Of a stretch of DNA of 64,000 nt, positions 1 to 12,629 are shown one piece after another (the first letter of the stretch is position 1; the number at the start of each line of letters is the position of its first letter). Source of the DNA: Metallyticus violacea (lineage: Eukaryota; Arthropoda; Insecta; Mantodea; Metallyticidae); contig CM060841.1 in the NCBI GenBank assembly GCA_030762175.1, positions 10,544,501 through 10,608,500 on the forward strand, written 5' to 3'. A program made the position numbers and the translations under genes. The notes below the pieces were generated by a model that was not told the origin of the DNA, made no database searches, and saw nothing but the letters and a program-made list of their open reading frames with translations.

Positions 1-1670
1 AATTATACAATAGAATTGCAAATACACAATTATTTAATTAATAAATAACATTTCTGTAACACATTGACAGTGACAATATATACAATGCAGGTACATCATT
101 AAGATTAACTATTAAAACTGTTTGGTCCGTATTAACAGGTTTGAGCTTTTGGCCAAGTTAAGCACTAGGAACTGACTAACACTGACAAGGCTGATCTCCT
201 GTAAAGTCATGATTATTTATCACATTATATTTAACTCCTTTCTTGAATAGGCTGGTGACATAGGCATAATGGTCTTCTGTTTGTGTTATTTGTATGAAGT
301 TAATTTTTTTGCAAATTCACATACATGTCTGTGTATGTTTTATATAAGTCAGCAATTTGAGAAGATAGATGCAATGTAGTGGCAGTTGTTTAGTTTCTTA
401 AACAAGGGCTTACAAGTTTTGTTTCCATTATAAATCTACTAATTATTTTCTGTATCCTGGATAATATATCTACTTTATTAAGCTACTTTCCTAATCAAAT
501 CATACCTAATAACACTTAAGAATACTTGAAAAAATACATTCCTTGGGGTGATTTAACCTACATACATTATATTTCCTTCCAAAATGTCCCAGTCTGAACA
601 ATTGCCTATTTAAAACAAATTTAATTTAAACAAAAAAACCTCAATGTAGATATTTATGGAGAAGTTTGAAAACAATATTGATTAAATCTTCTCATCCCCA
701 CTTTGAAATTTCAAATGGCACCCCTTCCGCATGATATTTAAATTTTAAAAAGAATTGTTATCACATCTTTGCTTCTATTGCTGCTCTGCAACCTTGACTG
801 TAGTTATTTTTTAAACTTGGACAAATTAAACCACAAAACTGCTGAGTGTTCAATGTAATAGCTGTATTTTGGTAATACTTTTTTTTTTTTAACAGTATAC
901 ACTGTACCTACACGAAAGAACAAAATATAAGTGGACTGTCAGAAATTCTGAAATAGGCTGTTTTACTATAATACCAATAATTGTAATTTTTTATTTAACA
1001 ATTTATTTTTTTTTTTATTCATTATAACTTATTTTTTATTCCGTTCAAATTCAAACTACAATAACAACAGCCATTGCCAGGTAATGATAGATAACAAAAG
1101 ATGTAATAATATTAAATCCTCTTTGAAAAGTATCAAAAGGTACAAATTTCAATGTGGGAGTGGTGGGCTTTGGAGGTGAAATCTAAAATTTAATTAACAT
1201 TGACTTTAAAACTTCTTCAACAATATCTAAACTGAGGTGTATTTTAAGTTTATATTAAAGTTATTATGTTAAACAGTCTGTTATTCAGACTGGACATTTT
1301 GAAATGAAAGCTCCATATACTACTCTATGATATAAAAAAGTTGAAGTTTTTTTCAATCTCCGCAATCCCGAGTTTCTTTTTTGGGGGGGGGGGGGTGTAG
1401 AGATTAAGGAGACCTCCCTCAGAAAAAGTTGCAATGACTTTGAAACGCACGATTTCTAAATATTTTGACACGACTTTAAACCGAAAACATTTTAATATGG
1501 AATTCTGAAATATTTAACAAAGAAGACTAGGTACACTATTTACTCATTCATTAGATGCATGATGATTTGTTCGTACATTAATAAATCATTCATCTTATTT
1601 GCTGATCATTTAGTTCCTCAAAACAACATTCTAATGCTCACTTCTTTGGTTTAAGGACAACTATCTGATT
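1..1670. other. AT-rich sequence without recognisable gene
   Basis: No open frame of note and no transposase or SINE motif was seen on either strand. The only structure is a run of 13 G at about 1383-1395 next to T-rich sequence, and several short poly-T tracts. The stretch ends at the TA target site of the mariner that follows. Confidence 0.6.
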
Positions 1671-1672
1671 TA

Positions 1673-2783
1673 CGAGGGGTGTTCGAAAAGTTCTTATTTT
1701 GACTCAGAGATGTCGTGGAGATAGCCAAATTACTATTATAGTAATTAAGTACCATTCTTTAGATGGCGCGCTATATAGTTTCAAAGGCGTAACTGAGTCA
1801 CTTGTAGGTAAACAAACTACTGTTGACATTTTCTACAAATTGGATAAAGCTGAAATAGGGAAGGATGATCGGCGGTCAAGATGATGCGCTCACGGTGTCC
1901 CGAAACTGCTACGAGCGACGAGATTGTGACAAAAATTTACAACAACGTAGTCAATGATCTCCGATTGAAGGTACGCGAGTTGTCTGACATTGCAAAGACC
2001 TCGATAGGCCGTATCCACTACATTTTACACGAAGTTTTGGGAATGAAAAAGCTTTCCGCCCCATCGATGCCGCGTTTATACACCAAAAATGCATTCGAAT
2101 GAACATTCGCAACAGTGTTTTGATTTGTTTAACGCAAAATTCCAGTGAGTTTCTCCGACGTTATAACAGTAGGTAAAAACATGGGTATCACTACACACCA
2201 GAGACGAAGGAGCAGTCCAAACAGTGGGTGGCAACAGGTGAAAGTGCACCAAAGAAAGCAAAAACGATTTCATCTGCAGGAAAAGTCATGGCTATGGTTT
2301 TCTGGGATTCTCATGATGTGGTGCTCGTAGACTACATCCAGAAGGACAGAACCTTTACCGAGGAGTATTACGCTTCACTACTGGACCAAATGAAGGATGC
2401 TATTCAGGCTAAACATCTACACCTTGCGAAAAAGAAAGTTTTCTTTGCGTCTTCACTACTCCTGGGATTGTTGCTGCAAAACAGCATAGCCTTCGCTGAA
2501 TGTGGCTCCCAGCGACTACTTTGTTTCGAAACCTGAACAAAGGCTGGGTGGACGAAGATTCACATCAAATGATGAGGTTGAAGCTGAAACAGACGCCTAT
2601 TTATTTTTCACAGTTGGACAAATCTTATTTTACTGAGAGTATTAATAAGTTGGAATGTCCTTGGAACTTAAGTATAAATTCACAAAATGATTTACTGAAA
2701 AAATAATAAAATAAAAAACATTTCTCTTAAATCTACTGTTTTTGGGGGGGGGGGTTAGGCCACGAACTTTTAGACGTAACTCG
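1673..2783 (+). mobile_element. Mariner transposon, both ends present, transposase broken
   Basis: The left end begins CGAGGGGTGTTCGAAAAGTT just after TA (1671-1672). The right end finishes in a degenerate inverted copy ending ...AACTCG, followed by TA (2784-2785). At about 1.1 kb it is shorter than the usual ~1.3 kb, so internal sequence has been lost. Transposase motifs lie in order but in different frames: a helix-turn-helix region with IGRIHYILHEVLGMKKLSA (about 1999-2058), the segment ESAPKKAKTISSAGKVMAMV leading to FWDSHDVVLVDY (about 2240-2330), then EEYYASLLDQMKDAIQAK and HLAKKKVFF (to about 2452), and a C-terminal piece after 2520. These are typical mariner (DD34D, cut-and-paste) blocks. 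A G-run near 2744-2754 sits inside the right end. It cannot encode a working enzyme. Confidence 0.85.
1881..2706 (+). pseudogene. Mariner transposase remnant, frameshifted
   Basis: Coding remnant inside the mariner above. The N-terminal DNA-binding part is read at 1881-2102. The central catalytic part is read in a different frame, most clearly at 2228-2455. The C-terminal part falls in yet other frames to about 2706. At least two frameshifts separate the blocks, and the segment that should carry HxDNAxxH is disrupted after KKKVFF. Family knowledge: mariner transposases of ~345 residues cut and join DNA at TA sites in the nucleus. No intact reading frame survives, so activity is not expected. 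Confidence 0.75.
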
Positions 2784-2785
2784 TA

Positions 2786-4724
2786 ACCACTTCAAAAATA
2801 GTTAGAATTTCTAAAAGATTTTTTAAGCCGCAGCGAAATGCAAACTTTTACAGAACTTCAGCGCTTGGTAAAATGTTCGAAAAGAGATAGAGAAACAACG
2901 CAGCTGTTGATTCTCACGCCAGGTAAGCGGCTGACGGTGAGCAAAGCTGTAAGCCCCCCATTTGCGGCACCTGTAATCCGCCGAGAACGATTCCAGAATG
3001 AAACGCAGCTATCAGACTCAACAGTTGTGTATGTCACTGCTGTCATCAACTCGTGTGGATTACTCCAGAGGAAAAATCCTGGAATATCTACCACTTACCA
3101 CAAGAACACACATAGTTCTACCAGGCTTGCAAATCACCGTCCATCGCAAGCCTACTTAAAATGGGAGCCAGTAAAATTTCTAGATCACAGCCGGGAGTTT
3201 AACTATGGAACTTTGGCTAACCGTGCAGAATGAGTTGCCGTGTTATGCAAATGTCTCCCATCTAACCTAAATGTAAGAGAATTTATATTTGAGCCAACAC
3301 TCGCGTTTTGCACGAAAACTGTAACAAAACTCTCATAGAGACACTAACTAAAAGCTTGGGCCAAAAGCATTTGTGTCGCTTTTAGCAACAAATTTCTTAA
3401 TGAAATAATCGTTAAGGTCTGCAGGGTATATCCGGTCGGATGGGAGAAATGGTTTTAGTCTCAACTGTGACCTCGAATAATTTTTCCTATTTGACTATTA
3501 GTTCAGTTCTTACCTATAAATGCTAAGGTTTACTGAATAACGTAAAATTAAATTAATGTTATTTCCTGACCCTATGTGATAGATTCCACCACTCACCACA
3601 GATGTGAAGTTTCCATTAATTTGTGATTCTCCTGTTTCAGTTTAGATTCTTTAACAAGAGGATGAGTAATGGAGAGGCAAGATGCACGATTTATTGTTTC
3701 AACTCCCCGCCCCCCTCTCTTGCAGCAGTAAAATCGACAAATATGCTCTGTTGTAAACTTTACATATCGACAGGACTTAGCTATCGTGTACTAAAAACGT
3801 GCTCAGGGAAGTTGAAAATGTACAGTTTAACTAGTTTATTTCAACAAATTAATGCAAAAAATATTACCTCTAAACTATGGTAGTAGCTATAAACTATAAC
3901 TGCAACTATTACAACATAAAAAGACAATAGCATATTTAAAACTTAAAAAACATAAAATTTGTACTTCAAATTACTGAAACTATGGAATAATTCTAAAATT
4001 GTACACGTAACAAACATTTAAAATAAAATGTATGATATTCTGGATTTCTTTTAGAAGTTCAACCATATTATGCTTTTACAATCCACAAACAAAATGCAGA
4101 ATCAAAATTATCATAAGTGCCAGTTTATCAATCTACTCACAAGTGCTTAAGTATATCACTCTTGGAACAAATGTATTCACTAGTGCAACCTTTTTTGTTT
4201 TATTTTATAATATCAACACAATTTGTATGCTCATAAACAAAATTAAATTAATGTTTTCACCGCAAAAACAGAAGCTAGTATTTTTTAAAAAACATAAATA
4301 CCGAGGCACGCCACTTTTAGACGCATTTCGCAATTTTAACCCCAACAGATAAAAAAGTTTCGCCTCGTACTACAAAAACAATAATTGAAAAAGATGTTGT
4401 TTCTGAAAATCTTTAGTTCCATACGCCGTTGAGAAAATAAAAGTACAGAAGTTGTACTGAAACACTTTAGGTAACGGCAGTTCCATCGCTTCTTTCAGCT
4501 CAGCCTGCTGCCAATTACCAAAAGTGAATAAAAATTCAACAACTTTTTGTTACATCATAACCAATCACAAAAGAGGCGAAATTCTACACAAATACTTAAA
4601 TATAAGGGTTCGTGACAAATTGCTCCAGATACAACTTCTCGTAAATTCTATGAAGCTGGAAGGAGTAATTCGTGCAAGGAAAATTTCATATTTGGAAAGT
4701 ATAACATTGTTCTGTTGACGTGCA
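2786..4724. other. Sequence without recognised feature
   Basis: A 131-codon frame at 2838-3233 (+) is overlapped by a 78-codon frame on the other strand. Neither shows a motif I recognise or has convincing splice sites. From 3600 to 4720 the sequence is AT-rich with no supported gene. Confidence 0.4.
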
Positions 4725-5145
4725 CTACTGAACAAGAAGATGTCCCCACCTGATAACGGATCTCAGCGTCTTTCTTGAGTTGCGCCGTGTTAGTAAACAA
4801 ATCTGGAAGTTGGCCAACGGCGGTGGAGGTGGTGGCAAGTGTGGGGGCGGTGGCAGACAGTGGCAACAGCAACGAGCACCACGAGCACAAGCAAGACGTG
4901 TTCTGCGGGCTGACGAAGCTTGGACGACTCCTGGCTGTGCTCTGTTGGCAACACCTCGCCCGCCACCTTGTTCGGCCACGATTGCTTGGAATGTGCCTCT
5001 CCACAGCCTCTCAAACAACACCCGCTCGTTCACAGGCCTACGGCGATGGCAGCCATTGTTGTTTCCAGGAAACAGCATGTTGCCTTGCATACTTCGCTTA
5101 AGTCTCATGCATGTAATGCAGCGCTCAATGATTCACGGAATCTGA
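4725..5145. other. GC-rich island, possible exon or promoter
   Basis: This block is much richer in G+C than the surrounding AT-rich DNA and stays open in several frames on both strands, which usually reflects composition. On the minus strand one frame reads PDLFTNTAQLKKDAEIRYQ and then meets CAG|GTGGGG (donor-like, near 4750). A pyrimidine-rich tract ending CAG precedes the final ~50 bases of that frame, so a short minus-strand exon near 4752-4805 is possible. The CCACCGCC/GGTGGAGG tract could instead be a promoter-type GC island. No protein family is recognised. Confidence 0.3.
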
Positions 5146-7680
5146 GATCACTCCACTAATGGATGTTTATATATCAGAAACATTCGCACTGTTTCTCTTG
5201 GGCAGATAAATGCCATAACGGAAGTAAAATACGACTGCCTGCAGTGCTGTCTTTTCACAGCTGCACTTTAATTTTGAACCCTAAGCGCCACAAAACTTCG
5301 TTGAACATAATGCAGCATGGAAATCACGAAAATCATAATCTCATAAGGGTTTGCTAAAGGTCGGAAGACACACACCAACAATTACAGCACGTGTAAACCT
5401 AATAACGTGCTGATATCTGCTACAAAATAATGCCTGGCATTATATACTTTTTCTTTTTTCTTTGCAAGCGTACAAAAGTGTATACTCATAAAATATCTTC
5501 AGAATCCTTAGAATGATACGAGTTGGCTCAAAGTTCTGGAAGACATGAAGAGGCACAGCAGATAATGGAAGACATATCTGATTTTGTTACAGTTTGTCAA
5601 CGGCTTAGCCGGATGTCATCATGAGGGTTTTATGGTGGATGCAAAACGCCGCAGAATCGCCACCACCCCATGGCGAGCAAACATTCACCACTACCACAAG
5701 GTTCCTACTCGCTCACGGTCGAAGTTGGTGCGCGAGAAGGATGATGCGCCGGCGCATCCAGTCTGTTCATCCATACAGCTTCCGCTCGCTGTATCAACCC
5801 CCGACACCACCTTCATTTCCTCCCCTCCCACTCTCACATCAGCAGAGGAAAATCGATCCTTGCTACCATACTTCCTACCGTATTCCTCTGTAGCTTTCAG
5901 CGCTCGCTACCGCAACTTTTTGAAATTAATGACTGCTGCATTCGCCAAAACTTCCAACCAATTTTAGAAATTTTGTGCTGCATAGTCCTTTAAATCACTG
6001 CGGATTCTCAAAATCGATCGACACTCTCGCTTTCCTTTCTTCTTCATTAATTGCAGAAGAAACACTAGAAGATCTTAAAAAAATAATGTTTCCTTCCAGA
6101 AAATAACATTACCGATAGAAACAAACGTTTTAAATTTATTTTATTTTTAATAAAATATTAATATGTACTCAATAGCAGATATCAGCCTATATATATGTTA
6201 GTCCCATTTTGATATTCGGTGTTTTCTGTTTAATTTGATATGAGTTTCATTAATATTCCTTGGTTAGATATTTTTTATAAATGTTTAATTATGTCACAGC
6301 AGGTCTTTTTTTTTTCCTCTCTCGAGCACCTGTTCAGTTAAAATTCTATATCTCAGAAACTATTAGCTCTAAAACTTTGTGGTTTGTCTTGAACGATAGA
6401 AAAAGTTGTATTTCATAAGATGGCAGCGTCTGTTTCCATGACATCATCAACTGTTGTTTTACAATGCTGGAGGGTTTTAGGTGGTTTCCCTCGAAAAGTT
6501 AGGCTTTTCCATAAACATTTTTTGGCCTCCAATTATTGAAATACTGTATTTTTAATTTTCCCGTTTTTTAGGGTCTGTATAAGCTTTCATTTTGAAACTC
6601 TTACCAATTATTCATGATATTATTATGATAATGTGGATCATTTATGGTAGAGCTAGGACAAAATGTGATAACGTAAAAAATAAAATGTTGGAAAAAAAAT
6701 TGAAAATAATGCATAATTTTCTTCGGAGTCAGAAAACAGATCAGCAAATTTCCATTATACGCATCTGTATGCTGTGAAAGTTTAATTTCATTAGCTTTAA
6801 TAGTCCTTGCCAAAATGGGAACTTAAGTTGGTTAAATTAATATTAAAATTTTAGATCTTTTATACTCCACTTAAGAACATTTTAATTTTTAGAAGGTATG
6901 TTGCGAAATTTCCAGAGGGCTTACTATAAGCAAAAAATAATCATTATATAAATACTGAAACAACGCAGCAAAACATACAACTCGAATGGATTTCTTTGCA
7001 CTCAAAAATATCATTATCTATAGTGCTTTTGTAACGCATAATTTCAATCAAAATGGGATAAAGAACTACAGAATACACTTCAAAATGATCCTGAAAGTCA
7101 TTTTTCAGTCCCTAGGTCACCTTTACATAGGCTATGACATCTTTGATAACATTTTCAAACGTTATCCCATTTCACCTCTAATATTACCATTTGGGAGAGA
7201 GATTTTTTTGTATCACCATGCTATACTTCACTTGTTTTATAGAAGCGTATGTTACTAAGGTAACAACACAATTTGTCGATTAGTGTTATTAGTCCTTGTG
7301 TTAGGCATGCAGTTCTAGTCAAGTTATGCATACTTCACTTATTTTGCTTTGTCATTTTCATCAAAGGTTCGCCTGTAAAATAATATCGAATGAAATTAAC
7401 ATATATATAATAAATTACAAATAAGTTCGTATGAATTGCAAAGATTAAGAACATAACTTCGATATTTCCACAAAAATAACAACAAAGATGCATTCTGGGA
7501 TTAAAAAGTAAACAAATTCCACATGGAGTGATGTAACAGCTACAGCCAATAACAGTCTAGAATTGGCAAGAGACAAATCTACAGTTGAGGGAGAGTTTTA
7601 TCAGTGATATTGTTCGGATATCGAGTAACGGTGATATATCAACAGTTCGCCGCCTTTTTGATATGGGCTGGGCTTACTAT
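5146..7680. other. Sequence without recognised gene
   Basis: A second moderately GC-rich stretch at about 5580-5930 stays open for 127 codons (5584-5967, +), with proline/serine-rich, low-complexity translations and no recognised domain. From 5970 to 7680 the DNA is AT-rich with only short chance frames. No SINE or transposase motif was found. Confidence 0.4.
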
Positions 7681-7689
7681 AAGCATTGT

Positions 7690-8110
7690 TATATCAGCCA
7701 TATGCTTGGAGTTGTAGTCTTGTTGAAAATGTAATAGCCATATTTTTGCCATTTTGTCTATGTTTTTCAAAATGACGTGGTTCCGTTAATCCATGATATC
7801 ATCGATGAAATACATGGTACCAACATCCTTCGAAGTTACATCTTCAAATTGTCACCGATCCACCTCCATGTTTAACGACGTGTTCATTAATTGTAGTTTT
7901 CTTCCTCCAAATACCTCGGGTTCGTTTGAACAAATCACATTTTCATTAGTATGAGATGCGGTTCATAAATTTCCGACCTGACATAGAAGACCACACGATT
8001 CATATTTGTGATGTTCATGTTCTCTAACATTTGCATGTTTCAGGGCGTAAACTCTGCATTTCCTTTTCGCCATAATTTATTTGCTTGGAGAATCTCGCTG
8101 AAATCAAACG
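7690..8110 (-). pseudogene. Tc1-like transposase fragment
   Basis: Read on the minus strand, the segment around 7850-7920 gives HVVKHGGGSV, the conserved glycine-rich block of Tc1-family transposases (usual form VKHGGGSVMVWGC). About 45 bases further along (lower coordinates) it reads TSKDVGTMYFIDDI, matching the block that normally follows. Upstream (towards 8100) the match fades. Stops and shifts interrupt every frame, and no terminal inverted repeat was found. Only the middle of the ~340-residue enzyme is present, lacking the DNA-binding domain and the last catalytic residue. Confidence 0.6.
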
Positions 8111-8224
8111 TACTGCATACAGAATTAATTTTTTAACTTAAGAAGACTTTTACACCCAATGATATTAAACAACGCCCTGATGATTGTATAGGAAATCTTC
8201 CCATTCACATTCCACTGTAAAGGG

Positions 8225-8566
8225 GTGGTCAGAATTGTTTCTTTTGGGCGGAGAGAGCCTGAAGATGACCCACGTGATTGTAGGCCGGTGAATGTGTTGA
8301 AACAAGAAAACATCTCCCTTGTCGAGGAGGAAGTTCTGAGTGACAGGCAAAACAAAATAGATGCAAGGATGGGACTTTCTAAAACATCTGTGCATCGATC
8401 CTTCATTCACTTTTGCATATGTAAAAAAGTCAGTGCAAGATGGGTGCCCCGAATTCGTTCAGCAGATAAAATGCAACTAAGCGTGGAATGTTGTCAGAAG
8501 TTTTTTAACCTTCGCCGTGATAATGAGAGGGCAGTATTGGGCGGTGACCAGGAAGTATTATGCTAG
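8225..8566 (+). pseudogene. Mariner transposase N-terminal fragment
   Basis: The 113-codon frame contains GRREPEDDPRDCRPVNV, then VEEEVLSDRQNKIDARMGLS, and then KKVSARWVPRIRSADKMQLS. This is the order found in mariner enzymes: a linker with (E)DDPRSGRP, a second helix-turn-helix, and the WVPR(x)L(T)xxQK block that leads to the catalytic domain. No catalytic aspartates follow, so this is a truncated N-terminal half. A different mariner end lies close by at 8777 in the opposite orientation. I infer a separate insertion. Confidence 0.65.
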
Positions 8567-8776
8567 GCTACTGCATCATTTGTGTAGCGCTATCAAAGAA
8601 AATAGGCGTAGAATGCTGAGCCGAGGGGTTCATCTGTTACACATCGCTATTATTGTCCAGGCTGCTGTGAATACTTGACGTCCAGTAGCTGAATCAACCA
8701 CCGAGAAATACTAGGTGAAATCCATATGCAAAGGTAGATTGAGCATATGTTCTTATGAGATAACGTTTCTAATATA

Positions 8777-8995
8777 CGAGAGTAGGTCCATAAGTTTCCG
8801 GCCTAACCGTTTTCTAGGTATAATAAAGACAAAAACTATACTTCACTTTTCGATATAGTTACCCTTTATTGCAATACACTTCTCACATCTTTGAATTAAC
8901 ATTTCAACCACTCCCCCAAATAGTCATGTCTTGTCTGCAAATGGGCATAAACAGCATCCATCACTTCGTCACGATGAACATGGCAATCTATAAAA
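8777..8995 (-). mobile_element. Mariner 3' end with terminal repeat
   Basis: The plus strand shows TA (8775-8776) followed by CGAGAGTAGGTCCATAAGTT, a mariner-type terminal inverted repeat. Read inward on the minus strand, the sequence encodes the enzyme's C-terminus, LIQRCEKCIAIKGNYIEK followed by a stop at 8843-8845, and further in EVMDAVYAHLQTRHDYLGEW. The rest of the element is missing. The terminus is almost identical to the one at 23662, so both belong to the same mariner family. Confidence 0.75.
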
Positions 8996-10373
8996 AAGGT
9001 GTGGCTAATCTGTAATATTCCAAAACACCTGCCCAATCTTCCAATAGTGGCCAATTTTAAGAAGAATGGTTTATACAGGGGATGTTACATCTAAAGAAGA
9101 ATTAAAGACCATTATTGCAAAAAATGGCATACAATAAGCCCTAAAAATGGACCAAAATCTTATGACGTGCATGAAGATTAAGGCTTAAGCTGTGATTAAA
9201 GGAATTTTTGAGTCTTTGTGAACCCCAGACACATTGTGTCTGTGTCCATTCAAAAGGAACTGTGAACTACAAATACTACAGCTGTATTTGCTAAATGAAG
9301 AATGTGAGTTTATCAGTCATTACCGAACACATGACTTTACAGACTTTCATCGTTTACGACAGTCGTTAGTCCACTGCCTTATGCGCTGTATAATCGTTAA
9401 AGTATTCTACTTGCGTGCTTCAGACCACTCTCAATGGCTTCTGCAAAAGAAGATCTACCACCCATAATGCCTGCTTTTTAAGTGCGCTGACAAAAAATCG
9501 AATACTTGCGTTTGTTGGTGCCCAGCAAAAGTCTGTTGTAGCTGTGCAAATATTAAATAGCCTTCTATACTAAGCACTCTTTTAGAATTATGAAACAAAT
9601 AGTAACGTTTTTTCTACTTGGTTTTCTTGTACAATTTCGTCATAGTTATTGCAAACGAACCTGAAGTTTTTTAAATGTGCTGCTAAATACACCCCGTTCA
9701 TTGTTATTTTCTTCATTATAACTAGTTTTACTGCTTCCTGCTGCCGAAGATCTTCCTCAATTCGTCAGACTGGTGACGTCCTGGATTTAGTGTGCCGATT
9801 GCAGGGTCTTAAGCCCACATATTGGAGCCTTGCCGCATCACATATTCGGTTCATTTTCAATTTAAACGGCGCCCTGTGAAGATATCTTGAAGGTTTGGTT
9901 TCTTCCTTATTTCTTGTTTGGTTATTTTATTCTTTAGTGCAACGCCTACATTTTTTCTTTCTATTTTTCTTTGGCATATTTCTATTGTTTGTCTTTATTT
10001 TTCCGTTTGGACCATGAGCGATATGGATATAGAAGAGATAAAAGGATGCACGTGTCATTATTTCTCTTTTAATTTTCATACTCTGTGATCTATACAAAAG
10101 TATGAATTTTAACTTCCAAATTTTGCTCGTGCTGCTGCAATGTGGTGTGGTAAATATAAAAGGTGTTTGATAACCAGAGCCCCGGAAGTTCAGGCATTTA
10201 TTTTGGTTAAAATAGACAGGCAGAAAGCACTTAAAATTCTAAAAACAGGTGGTAATATAGTCAATGTAGCTATTTATTAAAAGTGAAAACCGAGTAATAT
10301 CACTTATTATTAATGAAAATAGGCATTTAAAATACTTAATAATTTCTTTATCAAATAATTAAAGTACTTAAGC
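8996..10373. other. Sequence without recognised feature
   Basis: Several frames of 60-77 codons occur, but none shows a family motif or convincing splice sites. I see no SINE or terminal repeat here. Confidence 0.4.
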
Positions 10374-10661
10374 TTACTTTTCTTGATTAATAGCAACAAC
10401 AAGATGTATTTTCAAGATACCAACTGCCATAGTCAGCCACTTGTACAGAGAACATTTTTCATCTACTTCCACTGAAGTGATTGGTGCATATTTAAAACAA
10501 GCTATTTCGGAAGGACTCATGCCGGTTACAACAGAGCATTTACCTTTCAGGACATCATGGGAATGTCGATCAAGACAAAGTAAAGTTGTTTTGAATAGTC
10601 CTGGCAAATGAGCAAAAGATGTGTTATGGTTTCTGGTCGAGTTCATTTTCTGTTTATGCAT
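10374..10661 (-). pseudogene. Possible hAT transposase C-terminal fragment
   Basis: The minus-strand frame of 95 codons contains SEIACFKYAPITSVEVDEKC and ILKIHLVVAIN. This resembles the C-terminal block of insect hAT-type transposases, roughly YAPITSVEVERSFS...ENLxxHLVV..N, which mediates dimerisation and carries the last catalytic glutamate. The key ERSFS stretch is changed (DEKCS). The match is short and the frame could be a chance resemblance, but several blocks fall in the right order and spacing. No terminal repeats were identified. Confidence 0.45.
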
Positions 10662-10961
10662 TTATAGGGGAATCAGTTTAGTATTTCTCTTACTTCCGTA
10701 CTGACGGCGTTGTCTAGGTACGGCACAGCTGTAACGCTCTCATCATTCTTGCTTCAATTGTGTTATATTTGTTACCCTCACCACTAATTTCCTAGAATTG
10801 TCTCGCGCAGATCTTACAAGGTCATTTGCCAGGACTATTCCAAACTACAGTGCTTCCCTCATCTCGTAGGCCGGGGTAATGGTGCGTTCCTTTCACAATG
10901 AAGGTTTTGCTATTTAAAGAGCTTAAGTGAATGGGTTAAGGATAAAGTTTTTGACTGTTTG

Positions 10962-11268
10962 GATTTTTTTTTTTTTGGTTGATTTATTTATGGACGCTCT
11001 TTAACCTCTCAGGTCATCAGCGTCCCATTCAACTCAGGGCGTAAAACGGCCGACAAATTTTGCTCAGAGGCTTCTCTTTCAGGCTTGAGGTTCTTTTTCG
11101 TGCCGTAAATGTACGACACGGGACCCACGGCTTTACTTCCCTTCCGAAGGAAGCCCATATTTAGGATTTTTACGCCCAAAAAATCCATCGGTCATGGCCG
11201 GGTTCGAACCCGCGATCTTGGGTTTAGGAGGCAAGTATGGTAACCAATACACCACCACCAGGACCGAC
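10962..11268 (-). mobile_element. SINE family A copy 1 (minus)
   Basis: tRNA-derived SINE in reverse orientation. The promoter half lies at the right, with box B GGTTCGAACCC (reverse of 11201-11211) and box A near 11241-11256. The non-tRNA body includes the shared segments TTCCGAAGG, ACGGCACGAAAAAGAACC and GACGCTGATGACCTGA in reverse. A 9-bp repeat GACTGTTTG flanks it (10953-10961 and 11266-11274), a likely target duplication. A long T tract at the left end is the reversed poly-A tail. Confidence 0.85.
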
Positions 11269-11274
11269 TGTTTG

Positions 11275-12629
11275 AAAAGAAATAAATGTATAACAAGATT
11301 CTCCTTTTATATTTTTGTGAGGTGAACATGTCATTTAATTCTTATAACTTTTTCACTTTGTTAAATTGAAATGTGCTTTTCAAAAGGAGTGAATAATCGA
11401 AGAAATCCACAATCATCCAAAAGAAATAAAAAAATTAATGAATAAACAAAGTTTAAGCCTTAATATTGCAATCAGAAGCCAAAATTGAAAGAAAAAGGCA
11501 AAATAAAAACTGGCCCTATCGACCGCAAATGTGCGGAAACATGTTCATTTCTATCTGACTCTTAAATATATCCACCCGACAGAAAAAGACAGTTTGCCTA
11601 ACTTTTGGGCTATACGAAGCCTTCATGGGAATAGTTTACATTTCACCAAGGGATGCAATTACATAAAAGTTAGTGCGAGTAACTTATGATGTGTACACTC
11701 TAACAGCTTCAAAATAAGCATATAAAAATAAACAAACAGCCTTTTAGATCGTAGCAGATGTTTCATTATAAAATATCATCTTCGTGAGTTTCCACTTTCA
11801 CACACTGTCTTTCAGCCACGCCTTTAAACCTCTCGCATCCTGAATACTGTGTTGTAAAGCCCTTGAGGGATGCAGGGGCTCTACTTTCATCTTGCGTTTC
11901 ATCACCGCACGATTTCCTAATCTTCAACTTCTCCATCTGTATGTGTACCCAGAAGAGACATCGACCCAGCTCTTTCACTTTTGTAATATCGCCCATGTCA
12001 CCTGATATTAGGTTTTAGCAGCATGTTCAAAAGACGAGTCAGTGCAGCGTAGCTGTTTGATCACCTTCATTTGCCCTCATCAAAATGCAAACAATATTTT
12101 CGACCGATAGGCTGTAAGTTCTCTACCTGCGATATATTTGCTCGTAGTCTCTTGATACAGAGCGTCTTCAAAATCCTGTACTTTAATCTAACGAGAGTTC
12201 ACTTTATATTGGCCTTTCGAATACATATCCAGGAGTTTAAGTGTTTAATTTAACCAAACATTTTGAGAGCTAACATATGTGAATGTCCCAATCATTAAAA
12301 CACATAGAGCACACTCACATATTTTCTATGCATTGCACATTTTACCATTTCGGTTGTATGAATGACAATGTTTAAACATATGGAATTTTGCGGTTGGAGA
12401 ACCAAAAACAAGGCATAAAGAGCATTTTCATGGTCTAAAAGTAGGCATATAGGCCTATTAATCTGAAGGACGAGCCGATACCCGGATATATAGGGGTCTT
12501 ACAAGAATCAATCAAATATAAACAGAAACGCTTGTCAATAGTATGGAGCGAGACACTCCTTTGATACGTCATACGTTGGGGTTTCAGGATTAGGTTCGTC
12601 GCACAACAGTTTCGTTTGACAACAGCACC
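11275..12629. other. Mostly featureless; one uncertain frame
   Basis: The minus frame 11766-11996 (76 codons) has a balanced, non-repetitive composition (KSCGDETQDESRAPASLKGF) and could be a terminal exon after ATCAG|GT, but the upstream tract is poor in pyrimidines and no AATAAA follows. No family was recognised. Confidence 0.25.

Noticed and set aside
2838..3233. 131-codon plus-strand frame as a gene
   Set aside because: No recognised motif, overlapped by an antisense frame of similar quality, and no convincing splice or promoter context.
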